From Streptomyces sp. R44 (GTDB lineage: Bacteria > Actinomycetota > Actinomycetes > Streptomycetales > Streptomycetaceae), in the NCBI RefSeq assembly GCF_041053105.1, contig NZ_CP163444.1, forward strand, positions 6,356,501 through 6,420,500: DNA of 64,000 nucleotides. The letters are read 5' to 3'. A program made the position numbers and the translations under genes. This document shows positions 27,068 to 35,013 of this stretch, piece after piece. Position 1 is the first letter of the stretch. Every line of letters begins with the position of its first letter. The notes under the pieces were generated by a model. That model was not told the DNA's origin and ran no database searches. It worked only from the letters and a program-made list of their open reading frames with translations.

Positions 27068-27221
27068 TCGCCGAGTCCCCGTCAGGCGCGAGCCTGGGGA
27101 GCCGGGGACCCACACGTAGTCCCTGGGGTGAATCGGGCGCCTTCGTCTCGACGGAGGGGCTCGTAGGAGACCTTCCTGCTCCGAACCCGTCAGCTAACCC
27201 GGTAGGCGAGAAGGAAGGAAA
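27068..27221 (+). ncRNA. ydaO-yuaA riboswitch (cyclic di-AMP sensing)
   Basis: The leader contains the near-invariant elements of the ydaO class in order: GCCGAGTCCCCGTCAGGCG, GGGGAGCCGGGGACCCA, GTCCCTGGGGTGAATCGGGC, CCTTCCTGCTCCGAACC and CGTCAGCTAACCCGGTAGGC. The closing AAGGAAGG (27211-27218) can pair with CCTTCC (27171-27176). In Streptomyces this riboswitch class precedes cell-wall hydrolase genes such as rpfA and switches expression off when cyclic di-AMP is bound. Here it stands directly before an M23 endopeptidase gene. The element ends about 14 bases before the ATG, so the ribosome binding purines sit inside its 3' arm. Confidence 0.93.
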
Positions 27222-27235
27222 GGACCAGCCCCTTC

Positions 27236-28006
27236 ATGGCGTTCACCCGTGCCACCGGGAAGCATCGTGGTCCGAGCCGGATGGCGCGCCGCAGCGCGGG
27301 CATCGCCGGCGTCGCGACCATCGCCACCACCGGCGTCATCGGAACCCTCGCCTCCCCGGCGCTCGCCGCCGACACGGACAAGCACTCCCTCGAGGACACC
27401 GGCCTCACCCAGGTCATCACCGAGGACTCCCTCGTCGACCCGATCAACGCCCAGGCCGCCGCCCAGGAGCAGGAGGCCGACGAGGCCATCGCCAAGGCGA
27501 AGGCCAAGGCCGAGGCGAAGCGCAAGGCCGAGGCCCGCGCCAAGGAGATCCGCCTGGAGCGCGAGCGCGCCGCCCGCGAGGCCGAGCGCCGCCGCCTGGC
27601 CTCCTTCCAGCTCCCCGTCGCCGGCTCGTACGTCTCCACCGGCTACAAGACCGGCGGCTCGCTCTGGTCCTCCGGCAGCCACTCCGGCGTCGACTTCCAC
27701 GCCGCCTACGGCACCCGGGTCGTCTCCGTCGGCTCCGGCACCGTCGTCGAGGCCGGCTGGGGCGGCGCGTACGGCAACAACATCGTGATCCGGATGAGCG
27801 ACGGCACGTACACCCAGTACGGTCACCTCTCCTCCATCGGGGTCTACGTCGGCCAGACCGTCGAGCCGGGCCAGCAGATAGGCGTCTCGGGCTCGTCCGG
27901 CAACTCCACCGGCCCGCACCTCCACTTCGAGGCGCGCACGAGCCCCGAGTACGGCTCGGACATCAACCCCGTCGCGTACCTCCGCGCCCGCGGCGTCAAC
28001 GTCTGA
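27236..28006 (+). CDS. secreted M23 (LytM) peptidoglycan endopeptidase
   Basis: A 256-residue protein with a signal peptide (about 1-45: basic start, then GIAGVATIATTGVIGTLASPALA). A charged Ala/Lys/Glu/Arg helical region (about 72-122) likely forms a coiled coil. The C-terminal LytM domain has the zinc ligands His149 and Asp153 (HSGVDF) and the HLHF motif with His228 and His230, plus His197 in GHLS. All catalytic residues are present, so it should cleave peptidoglycan cross-bridges or stem peptides outside the membrane. It is controlled by the ydaO riboswitch in its leader, linking wall remodelling to cyclic di-AMP. A hairpin follows. ATG 27236 is the only sensible start. Confidence 0.93.
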   Translation: MAFTRATGKHRGPSRMARRSAGIAGVATIATTGVIGTLASPALAADTDKHSLEDTGLTQVITEDSLVDPINAQAAAQEQEADEAIAKAKAKAEAKRKAEARAKEIRLERERAAREAERRRLASFQLPVAGSYVSTGYKTGGSLWSSGSHSGVDFHAAYGTRVVSVGSGTVVEAGWGGAYGNNIVIRMSDGTYTQYGHLSSIGVYVGQTVEPGQQIGVSGSSGNSTGPHLHFEARTSPEYGSDINPVAYLRARGVNV

Positions 28007-28030
28007 CCGACCCGCCGCGCACCGCGTCGC

Positions 28031-28063
28031 AAAAGCCCCGGCTCGTACTGAGCCGGGGCTTTT
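28031..28063. terminator. perfect bidirectional-looking hairpin after the M23 gene
   Basis: AAAAGCCCCGGCTC (28031-28044) and GAGCCGGGGCTTTT (28050-28063) are perfect complements around GTACT, ending in a T run. Confidence 0.9.
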
Positions 28064-28194
28064 CGCTGACCAAAAGACATCCATGGATTCCGCTGGGGCA
28101 TCGGAAATTCCGGCGCGCTGCAATAGAGTCGCAGATCGGGCGCAGAACAGGCGCCGACGGAATTGACTCGCGCGGACCAAGGCGGAGGTCGGAC

Positions 28195-28878
28195 ATGCGC
28201 ATTCCCGCGCACTCGGTATGCACGGCGATCCGGGACGACATCGTCTCCGGCGTGTTCGAGCGGGGCAGCCGGCTGACCGAGGAGCAGCTCGCCCGCCGGT
28301 ACGGGGTCTCCCGCGTCCCGGTCCGCGAGGCGCTGCGCACCCTGGAGTCCGAGGGCTTCGTCGTCACCCGTCGCCACGCGGGTGCCCATGTCGCCGAGCC
28401 GACCGAGCAGGAGGCGGCCGATCTGCTGGACATGCGGGCGCTGCTCGAACCGCTGGGGGCCGCACGGGCGGCGCAGCGGCGCACGGAGGCCCATCTCAAG
28501 GTGCTGCGCGGCCTGGTCAGGCTGGGGCAGGAGCGGGCCAGGCGCGGGCAGGGCGAGGATCTGCGCTCGCTCGGCGGCTGGTTCCACGAGACGCTGGCGC
28601 AGGCCTCCGGGAGCCCGGCCCTGACGGCGCTGCTCACCCAGCTGCGGCACAAGATCGCCTGGACGTACGTGGTGGACCAGCCCGTCCAGCCGGTGGAGGC
28701 CTGGGCCGAGCACGGCGCGATCGTGGACGCCGTGGCACGCGGGGACGCCGAGCGGGCGAGGTCGCTGACCGCGCTGCACGCGGAGCGTTCGATGGTGCTG
28801 CACCGGCTCAAAAGTCCGGGGCGCGGCGGTGTGAGTGTTTCGCAACATGCCGTCAACACGGCGAGTGCCCGGAATTAA
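28195..28878 (+). CDS. GntR-family (FadR/FCD) transcriptional regulator
   Basis: A 227-residue regulator. The winged helix is at residues 5-70 (RLTEEQLARRYGVSRVPVREALRTLE). The FCD domain follows, with the acidic/His pattern ADLLDMRALLEPLGAARA, GWFHETLAQ and EHGAIVDAVARGD. FCD domains usually bind metal and a small carboxylate or sugar acid. ATG 28195 follows GGAGGT. A -10-like TAGAGT is at 28124-28129. The gene lies between the M23 hydrolase and ptsH with hairpins on both sides, so it appears to be monocistronic. Neither ligand nor target can be told from the context. The same gene neighbours ptsH in other streptomycetes as I recall it. Confidence 0.88.
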   Translation: MRIPAHSVCTAIRDDIVSGVFERGSRLTEEQLARRYGVSRVPVREALRTLESEGFVVTRRHAGAHVAEPTEQEAADLLDMRALLEPLGAARAAQRRTEAHLKVLRGLVRLGQERARRGQGEDLRSLGGWFHETLAQASGSPALTALLTQLRHKIAWTYVVDQPVQPVEAWAEHGAIVDAVARGDAERARSLTALHAERSMVLHRLKSPGRGGVSVSQHAVNTASARN

Positions 28879-28953
28879 CACGCACGCCGTATACAAAGAA
28901 TAGGCATTCGGCCGCGTCTTTTGTGCTGCCCGGAAATAGATGCGGGGGAATGC

Positions 28954-28995
28954 GAATGGCCGTGGCCGCCGGAATTTCGGCGGCCACGGCCATTC
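28954..28995. terminator. perfect 18-bp hairpin between convergent genes
   Basis: GAATGGCCGTGGCCGCCG (28954-28971) and CGGCGGCCACGGCCATTC (28978-28995) pair perfectly around GAATTT. It lies between the convergent GntR and ptsH genes, 17 bases past the ptsH stop, so it can serve both directions. Confidence 0.9.
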
Positions 28996-29012
28996 GGGGA
29001 ACGGGGCGAGGG

Positions 29013-29294
29013 TCAGACGGTCTCGGGGAGCTCGTCCAGGCCCTCGGCGACCAGCTTCGCCAGGCGGTCGAGCGCGGCCTCGGCGCCGTCGGCCTCCGAA
29101 GCGAGAACGATCTCCTCGCCGCCCTGCGCGCCCAGACCGAGCACCGCGAGCATGGAGGCGGCGTTCACGGGGGTGCCGTCGGACTTGGCGATCGTCACCG
29201 GCACGCCGGAAGCCGTGGCGGCACGGACGAAGATGGACGCGGGGCGGGCGTGCAGGCCCTCGGCCCAGCCGACGTTGACGCGGCGCTCAGCCAT
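29013..29294 (-). CDS. ptsH: phosphocarrier protein HPr
   Basis: A 93-residue HPr, the phosphate carrier of the PEP:sugar phosphotransferase system. It accepts phosphate from enzyme I on His15 (GLHARPAS) and passes it to EIIA proteins. The region corresponding to the regulatory serine (NAASMLAVLGLGA) is present. The length and sequence match Streptomyces HPr, where the system carries N-acetylglucosamine and fructose. The ATG at 29294 is supported by GAAGGG upstream on its strand; a start 15 bases earlier would add residues not found in the family. A DasR-type operator lies 26 bases upstream of the start, implying control by the N-acetylglucosamine regulator. Confidence 0.96.
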   Translation of the reverse strand: MAERRVNVGWAEGLHARPASIFVRAATASGVPVTIAKSDGTPVNAASMLAVLGLGAQGGEEIVLASEADGAEAALDRLAKLVAEGLDELPETV

Positions 29295-29319
29295 GGTGTT
29301 GCCCTTCAAGTCTCAAGCG

Positions 29320-29335
29320 GGTTGTCTAGACCAGT
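29320..29335. promoter_or_regulatory. DasR-responsive element (dre) upstream of ptsH
   Basis: GGTTGTCTAGACCAGT matches 14 of 16 positions of the DasR consensus AGTGGTCTAGACCAGT. It lies 26 bases before the ptsH start. DasR is known to control pts genes in S. coelicolor and is released by glucosamine-6-phosphate. Confidence 0.8.
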
Positions 29336-29501
29336 CTCTCACGGGTTGCGCGGTGCTCACACCGACCTGCGGCCCGGGAAGGACCATCCTTCGCCCCGGA
29401 CCGGACCGTCCGTCGGCCCTTCCCAGCTTGCAACACCTTGCGTCTCGCATGCCCACCCCGCGACCGGTGCCACAGTCGTGTCGCGGCCGTAGGCTGACCC
29501 C

Positions 29502-32426
29502 ATGCAGAGCGCGTCGGAGCAGTCGGAAGCGGCGGAACCACCGGCACCACCGGCGCGGCCGGGCCCAGCGGAGCACGCCTACCCCGACCACTGGGAGGCG
29601 GACGTCGTGCTCCGCGACGGCGGCACCGCGCGCATCAGGCCCATCACCGCCGACGACGCCGACCGGCTCGTCAGCTTCTACGAGCAGGTCTCGGACGAGT
29701 CGAAGTACTACCGCTTCTTCGCGCCCTACCCGCGGCTGTCCGCCAAGGACGTCCACCGCTTCACCCACCACGACTTCGTGGACCGGGTCGGACTCGCGGC
29801 GACCGTCGGCGGCGAGTTCATCGCCACCGTCCGCTACGACCGCATCAACGCCCAGGGGCTGCCCGCCTCGGCCCCCGCCGACGAGGCCGAGGTCGCCTTC
29901 CTCGTCCAGGACGCGCACCAGGGCCGGGGCGTCGCCTCCGCCCTCCTCGAACACATCGCGGCGGTCGCGCGCGAGCGGGACATCCGGCGCTTCGCCGCCG
30001 AGGTGCTCCCCGCCAACACCAAGATGATCAAGGTCTTCACCGACGCGGGCTACACCCAGAAGCGCAGCTTCGAGGACGGCTCCGTCCGGCTCCACCTCGA
30101 CCTCGAACCGACCGACCGCTCCCTCGCCGTCCAGCGCGCCCGGGAACAGCGCGCCGAGGCCCACTCCGTGCAGCGCCTCCTCACCCCCGGATCCGTCGCC
30201 GTCGTCGGCGCCGGACGCGCACCGGGCGGCGTCGGCCGGACCGTCCTCCGCAACCTCCTCGGCGCCGGTTTCACGGGACGGGTGTACGCGGTGAACGCCG
30301 CGCTCACCGGGGAGACCGAGCTCGACGGCGTCCCCGCCCACCCCTCCGTCGGTGCCATCGGCGAACCCGTGGACCTGGCCGTCGTCGCCGTCCCCGCCGA
30401 ACGGGTGCCCGAGGCCGTCGCGGACTGCGGCGAACACGGGGTGCGCGGCCTCGTCGTCCTCTCCGCCGGATACGCCGAGAGCGGGGCCGCCGGCCGCGAG
30501 CGCCAGCGTGAGCTCGTACGGCAGGCCCGCTCGTACGGCATGCGGATCATCGGCCCCAACGCCTTCGGGATCATCAACACCGCCGAGGACGTCCGGCTCA
30601 ACGCCTCGCTCGCGCCGCAGATGCCGGCCGCGGGGCGGATCGGGCTCTTCACCCAGTCCGGCGCCATCGGGATCGCCCTCCTCGCCGGACTGCACCGGCG
30701 GGGAGCCGGGCTCTCCTCCTTCATCTCGGCCGGCAACCGCGCCGACGTCTCCGGCAACGACTTCCTCCAGCACTGGTACGACGACCCCGGCACCGACGTC
30801 GTCCTCCTCTACCTGGAATCCATCGGCAACCCCCGGAAGTTCACCCGGCTCGCCCGCCGCACCGCCGCCGTCAAGCCGGTCGTGGTCGTCAAGGGCGCCC
30901 GGCACAGCGGCAGCGCCCCGCCCGGCCACCGGGTGCCGGTCACCCGCATCCCGCACGCCACGGTCTCCGCGCTGCTCCGCCAGGCCGGGGTGATCCGCGT
31001 CGACACCGTCACCGAACTCGTCGACGCCGGACTGCTCCTCGCCGCCCAGCCGCTGCCCGCCGGGCCCCGGGTCGCGATCCTCGGCAACTCCGAGTCGCTC
31101 GGCCTCCTCACGTACGACGCCTGCCTGACCGAGGGGCTGCGCCCGCTGCGGCCGCTCGACCTGACGACGGCGGCCGTCCCGGCGGACTTCCGGGACGCGC
31201 TCGCGGCGGCGCTCGCGGACGACACCTCCGACGCGGTCGTCGTCACCGCGATCCCCTGGGTCGGGGAGGACGGGGCCACCGAGTTCGGCGACGGCGAGGT
31301 GCTGGCCGCCGCCCTCCGCGAGGCCGTCGCCTCCGCCCCCGCTCCGACGAAGCCGGTCGTCGTCGTCCACGTGGAGATGGGCGGCCTCGCGGAGGCCCTC
31401 GCGGTGGCGACGAGCACCCGGCCGACGGCACCGGGGCGCGGAGCGGTCACCTCGCCCCCGACCCGCGCGGCCGCTCCCGCCGCGGCCACCGCTCCCGTAC
31501 CGGACGGCCGGGGAACCACCCCCGATCGAGAACCCACCGTCCCCGCCCAGCAGGCCACCATCCCCGCCTACCCCGCCGCCGAGCGCGCCGTGCGCGCCCT
31601 GGCCGAGGCCGTGCGGTACGGGCAGTGGCGGCGGCAGGCCGCGGAGCCCGGGCGGGTGCCCGAGTACGAGGACATCGACGAGGCCGGCGCCGCCGCGCTC
31701 ATCGAGGGGGTCCTCGGTACCGACGACGTCGACGCCCGCGGTGTGACCCTCGACACCGAGGAGGCGGGGGCGCTGCTCGCCCGGTACGGGATCACCGTCC
31801 GGCCGACCCTCCCCGCGCCCACGCCCGACGCGGCCGTCGCGGCCGCCGGCCGGCTCGGCTACCCCGTCGCGCTCAAGACGACCGCGCCCCACCTCCGCCA
31901 CCGCCCGGACCTGGGCGGCGTCCGGCTCGACCTCGCCACAGAGGAGCAGCTCCGCACGGCGTACGCCGAGCTGACCGAGGTCCTCGGCAAGCCGGAGGAG
32001 CTCCAGCCGGTCGTCCAGGCGATGGTGCCCCGGGGCGTCGACACCGTGGTCCGCTCCGCGATCGACCCGGCCGTCGGCGCCGTCCTCTCCTTCGGCCTCT
32101 CGGGCGCGGCCTCCGAACTGCTCGGCGACATCGCCCACCGGCTGGTTCCGGCCACCGACCGGGACGCCGCCGAACTCGTCCGCTCCCTCCGCACCGCCCC
32201 GCTGCTCTTCGGCTGGCGCGGCTCGGCCCCGGTCGACACCCCGGCCCTGGAAAAACTGCTGCTGCGGGTCTCACGGCTCGTCGACGACCACCCCGAGGTG
32301 GTCGCGGTCTCCCTGGAGCCGGTGGTCGTGGCACCCCGCGGCCTCTCCGTCCTCGGCGCGACCGTCCGCCTGGCCCCGCCCCCGCCCCGCACCGACCTAG
32401 GGCCGCGGAGCCTGCCACGTTACTGA
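29502..32426 (+). CDS. GNAT acetyltransferase fused to NDP-forming acyl-CoA synthetase-like domains
   Basis: A 974-residue protein. Residues about 35-205 are a GNAT domain (EVAFLVQDAHQGRGVASALLEHIA, the acetyl-CoA loop). The rest is an acyl-CoA synthetase (NDP-forming) module: CoA-binding (TPGSVAVVGAGRAPGGVGRTVL), succinyl-CoA-ligase-like (IGPNAFGIINT, FTQSGAIGIALLAG) and a C-terminal ATP-grasp domain. Such fusions include the Pat lysine acetyltransferases that silence acetyl-CoA synthetase. Here the GNAT domain is N-terminal, as in the mycobacterial-type order rather than the Salmonella one. A disordered Pro/Thr/Ala linker lies at about 640-690. The gene stands alone between ptsH and the DUF5998 operon. 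Confidence 0.87.
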   Translation: MQSASEQSEAAEPPAPPARPGPAEHAYPDHWEADVVLRDGGTARIRPITADDADRLVSFYEQVSDESKYYRFFAPYPRLSAKDVHRFTHHDFVDRVGLAATVGGEFIATVRYDRINAQGLPASAPADEAEVAFLVQDAHQGRGVASALLEHIAAVARERDIRRFAAEVLPANTKMIKVFTDAGYTQKRSFEDGSVRLHLDLEPTDRSLAVQRAREQRAEAHSVQRLLTPGSVAVVGAGRAPGGVGRTVLRNLLGAGFTGRVYAVNAALTGETELDGVPAHPSVGAIGEPVDLAVVAVPAERVPEAVADCGEHGVRGLVVLSAGYAESGAAGRERQRELVRQARSYGMRIIGPNAFGIINTAEDVRLNASLAPQMPAAGRIGLFTQSGAIGIALLAGLHRRGAGLSSFISAGNRADVSGNDFLQHWYDDPGTDVVLLYLESIGNPRKFTRLARRTAAVKPVVVVKGARHSGSAPPGHRVPVTRIPHATVSALLRQAGVIRVDTVTELVDAGLLLAAQPLPAGPRVAILGNSESLGLLTYDACLTEGLRPLRPLDLTTAAVPADFRDALAAALADDTSDAVVVTAIPWVGEDGATEFGDGEVLAAALREAVASAPAPTKPVVVVHVEMGGLAEALAVATSTRPTAPGRGAVTSPPTRAAAPAAATAPVPDGRGTTPDREPTVPAQQATIPAYPAAERAVRALAEAVRYGQWRRQAAEPGRVPEYEDIDEAGAAALIEGVLGTDDVDARGVTLDTEEAGALLARYGITVRPTLPAPTPDAAVAAAGRLGYPVALKTTAPHLRHRPDLGGVRLDLATEEQLRTAYAELTEVLGKPEELQPVVQAMVPRGVDTVVRSAIDPAVGAVLSFGLSGAASELLGDIAHRLVPATDRDAAELVRSLRTAPLLFGWRGSAPVDTPALEKLLLRVSRLVDDHPEVVAVSLEPVVVAPRGLSVLGATVRLAPPPPRTDLGPRSLPRY

Positions 32427-32454
32427 CGGGGCCGGAGGGGGCCCCTCGGCCCCG

Positions 32455-32460
32455 TAGGAT
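32455..32460 (+). promoter_or_regulatory. candidate -10 element for DUF5998 gene
   Basis: TAGGAT fits TAnnnT and ends seven bases before the ATG at 32468, suggesting a leaderless or near-leaderless transcript. A GC-rich imperfect hairpin (32428-32453) lies between it and the stop of the preceding gene. Confidence 0.45.
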
Positions 32461-32467
32461 GGAGTCC

Positions 32468-33064
32468 ATGGCAAAGAGCGGTACGACGACCCAGGGGCTG
32501 CGCGCGGCGATCGAGCGCAGCGGCTACTACCCGGCCCTCGTGGCCGAGGCGGTGGAGGCCGCCGTCGGCGGCGAGGCCGTTTCGTCGTACGTGGTCCACC
32601 AGGAGACCACCTTCGACGCGAACGAGGTCCGGCGCCACGTCACCGTCCTCGTCCTGACGCCGCACCGCTTCGTCGTCAGCCACACCGACGAGCAGGCCGC
32701 CGACACGAGCTCCCCGACCCCGTACGCCACGACCTCCACCGAGTCCGTGAAGCTCGACCGGATCTCGTCCGTCGTCGTCAGCCGCGTGGTCGCCAACCCC
32801 GAGTCGTACACGCCCGGCACGCTCCCCCGCGAAGTGGTCCTCACCATCGGCTGGGGCGCCGTCTCCCGCATCGACCTGGAGCCCGCCGCCTGCGGCGACC
32901 CCAACTGCGACGCCGACCACGGCTACACCGGCAACGCCACCGCCGACGACCTCAGCCTGCGGGTGAGCGACGCCGGAGACGGCCCGGACACCGTCCGGCA
33001 GACCCTCGCGTTCGCCCAGGCTCTGTCCGAAGCCATCGCGGCGACCGCCGCGCCCACCCGCTGA
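32468..33064 (+). CDS. DUF5998 family protein
   Basis: A 198-residue protein of the actinobacterial DUF5998 family, starting MAKSGTTTQGLRAAIERSGY. No catalytic motif is visible. A CGDPNCDADHGY segment near residue 145 holds two cysteines and a histidine and may bind a metal. The sequence is soluble, mixed alpha/beta, and function is unknown. Its stop overlaps the ATG of the phosphodiesterase gene by one base (TGATG), so the two are co-translated and may act together. I preferred ATG 32468 over ATG 32459 because family members begin MAK. Confidence is high for the family only. Confidence 0.85.
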   Translation: MAKSGTTTQGLRAAIERSGYYPALVAEAVEAAVGGEAVSSYVVHQETTFDANEVRRHVTVLVLTPHRFVVSHTDEQAADTSSPTPYATTSTESVKLDRISSVVVSRVVANPESYTPGTLPREVVLTIGWGAVSRIDLEPAACGDPNCDADHGYTGNATADDLSLRVSDAGDGPDTVRQTLAFAQALSEAIAATAAPTR

Positions 33065-34269
33065 TGGCGCAGCCCACCGCCGTGACCCACGGCTGGCCCG
33101 ACGACCCGGTCCCGCTCGCCCCGGAGACCGCACCGGTGCCCGAGTACGCCTCCGGCTCCCTCGGCGACCTGCTGCCGACGCTCGTGGCGGGCCAGGACGT
33201 GCCCGGCTTCGACGCGCGGATCGCGGAGCTCGCCCCGGCCGACCGGAACTGCGTCTTCCTGATCGACGGGCTCGGCTGGGAGCAGATCAAGGCCCACCCG
33301 GACGAGGCCCCGTACCTGAGCTCGCTCCTCGGCTCCTCGCGCGGCGGCACGGGCCGGCCCATCACCGCCGGCTTCCCCGCCACCACCGCGACCTCGCTCG
33401 CCTCCGTCGGCACCGGCCGCCACCCCGGGACGCACGGACTGCCCGGCTACACCGTGCGCAACCCGGACACCGGCGAGCTGATGAACCAGCTGCGCTGGAA
33501 GCCGTGGACCGCGCCGCGCGTCTGGCAGCCGTACCCGACCGTCTTCCAGCTCGCGCACGAGGCCGGGATCCACACCGCCCAGGTGTCCTCCCCGATCTTC
33601 GAGCAGACCCCGCTCACCAAGGTCGCGCTCAGCGGCGGAACGTTTCACGGGCGGCTCTCCGGCGAGGAGCGCATGGACTTCGCCGCCGAGCAGCTCGCCG
33701 CCGGCGACCGCTCGCTGGTCTACACGTACTACAGCGAGCTCGACGGCGCGGGCCACCGCTTCGGCATCGACTCCGACGCCTGGCGCGGCCAGCTGATGTT
33801 CGTCGACCGGCTCGTGCAGCGGCTCGCCGAGCAGCTGCCGCCCCGCTCGGCCCTGTACGTCACGGCCGACCACGGCATGGTCGACATCCCCTTCGACGAG
33901 CAGCACCGCATCGACTTCGACGAGGACTGGGAGCTGCGCGCGGGCGTCGCCCTCCTCGGCGGCGAGGGCCGGGCCCGCCACGTCTACGCCGTGCCCGGCG
34001 CCGAGGCGGACGTCCTCACCTGCTGGCGCGAGGTCGTCGGCGAGCAGTTCTGGGTGGCGAGCCGCGACGAGGCCATCGCCCTCGGCTGGTTCGGCGAGGA
34101 GGTCGACGAGCGGGTGTACGGCCGGATCGGCGACGTCGTCGCGGCGGCCCACGACGACGTGGCGATCACCGCCTCCGTCAACGAGCCCAACGAGTCCGCG
34201 ATGGCCGGCATGCACGGGTCCATGACCCCGGCGGAGCAGCTCGTCCCGCTGCTCGAAATCCGTTCCTGA
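33064..34269 (+). CDS. alkaline phosphatase-superfamily phosphodiesterase / nucleotide pyrophosphatase
   Basis: A 401-residue protein of the type I phosphodiesterase/nucleotide pyrophosphatase family. The metal-binding aspartate is in FLIDGLGWEQ, the nucleophilic threonine in FPATTATSLASVGTG, the second-site residues in ELDGAGHRFG and TADHGMVDIP, and the final histidine in GMHGSM. All five motifs are intact, so hydrolysis of a nucleotide or phosphodiester is expected. No signal peptide is present, so it should act in the cytosol. Translation is coupled to the DUF5998 gene, and thymidine kinase follows 50 bases later, suggesting a nucleotide-metabolism group. Confidence 0.88.
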   Translation: MAQPTAVTHGWPDDPVPLAPETAPVPEYASGSLGDLLPTLVAGQDVPGFDARIAELAPADRNCVFLIDGLGWEQIKAHPDEAPYLSSLLGSSRGGTGRPITAGFPATTATSLASVGTGRHPGTHGLPGYTVRNPDTGELMNQLRWKPWTAPRVWQPYPTVFQLAHEAGIHTAQVSSPIFEQTPLTKVALSGGTFHGRLSGEERMDFAAEQLAAGDRSLVYTYYSELDGAGHRFGIDSDAWRGQLMFVDRLVQRLAEQLPPRSALYVTADHGMVDIPFDEQHRIDFDEDWELRAGVALLGGEGRARHVYAVPGAEADVLTCWREVVGEQFWVASRDEAIALGWFGEEVDERVYGRIGDVVAAAHDDVAITASVNEPNESAMAGMHGSMTPAEQLVPLLEIRS

Positions 34270-34319
34270 CCCCTGACACCGCCCCGTACCCCCACGACCT
34301 GAAAGGTCCCCGTCCCGTC

Positions 34320-34970
34320 ATGCCCGAGCTGGTCTTCTTCTCCGGAACCATGGACTGCGGGAAGAGCACCCTGGCGCTCCAGATCGCCCACAACCGCGAC
34401 GCGCGGGGGCTTCAGGGCGTGATCTTCACCCGTGACGACCGGGCGGGCGAGGGCAAGCTGTCCTCCCGGCTCGGCCTGGTGACGGAGGCGGTCGAGGCGC
34501 CGCGGGACATGGACCTGTACGCGTATCTGGTCACCCAGCTCTCCCAGGGCGGCAAGGCCGACTACGTGATCGTGGACGAGGCCCAGTTCCTCGCCCCGGA
34601 GCAGATCGACCAGCTCGCCCGCATCGTCGACGACCTCGGCCTCGACGTCTTCGCCTTCGGCATCACGACCGACTTCCGTACGAAGCTCTTCCCGGGTTCG
34701 CAGCGGCTGATCGAGCTCGCGGACCGGATCGAGCAGCTCCAGGTCGAGGCCCTGTGCTGGTGCGGCGCCCGCGCCACGCACAACGCCCGTACGGTGGGCG
34801 GCGAGATGGTCGTCGAGGGCGAGCAGGTCGTCGTCGGGGACGTGAACCGTCCGGCCGAGGAGATCGGCTACGAGGTCCTCTGCCGCCGTCATCACCGCCG
34901 CCGCATGACCTCGGCCACCGCCCGCGCGGGAGCCCTCTCCCCGGACGTCCTTCCCGTCGGCAACGCCTGA
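34320..34970 (+). CDS. tdk: thymidine kinase (type II)
   Basis: A 216-residue thymidine kinase that phosphorylates thymidine with ATP in the salvage pathway. The P-loop is GTMDCGKS (residues 9-16) and the DEAQF motif follows near residue 84. The lasso/zinc region has CWCGARATHNARTVGGE, and a later cysteine in YEVLCRRHH completes a four-ligand zinc site of Cys/His type. ATG 34320 has GAAAGG 11 bases upstream; homologs start MPELVFFSGTMDCGKST. The tail ends VLPVGNA, and the last 17 bases including the stop are repeated three times in total. It follows the phosphodiesterase gene and faces the TetR gene. Confidence 0.93.
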   Translation: MPELVFFSGTMDCGKSTLALQIAHNRDARGLQGVIFTRDDRAGEGKLSSRLGLVTEAVEAPRDMDLYAYLVTQLSQGGKADYVIVDEAQFLAPEQIDQLARIVDDLGLDVFAFGITTDFRTKLFPGSQRLIELADRIEQLQVEALCWCGARATHNARTVGGEMVVEGEQVVVGDVNRPAEEIGYEVLCRRHHRRRMTSATARAGALSPDVLPVGNA

Positions 34971-35004
34971 CCGTCGGCGAGGCCTGACCGTCGGCAACGC
35001 CTGA
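34954..35004 (+). repeat. 17-bp tandem triplication of the tdk 3' end
   Basis: Copies at 34954-34970, 34971-34987 and 34988-35004 read CCGTCGGCAACGCCTGA (the second has GAGG in place of AACG). Each ends in TGA, and the first TGA is the tdk stop. Confidence 0.92.
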
Positions 35005-35013
35005 CGGCAGGGC

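Noticed and set aside
29313..32138. 941-codon minus-strand frame opposite the GNAT fusion gene
   Set aside because: Shadow of the real gene; no motif.
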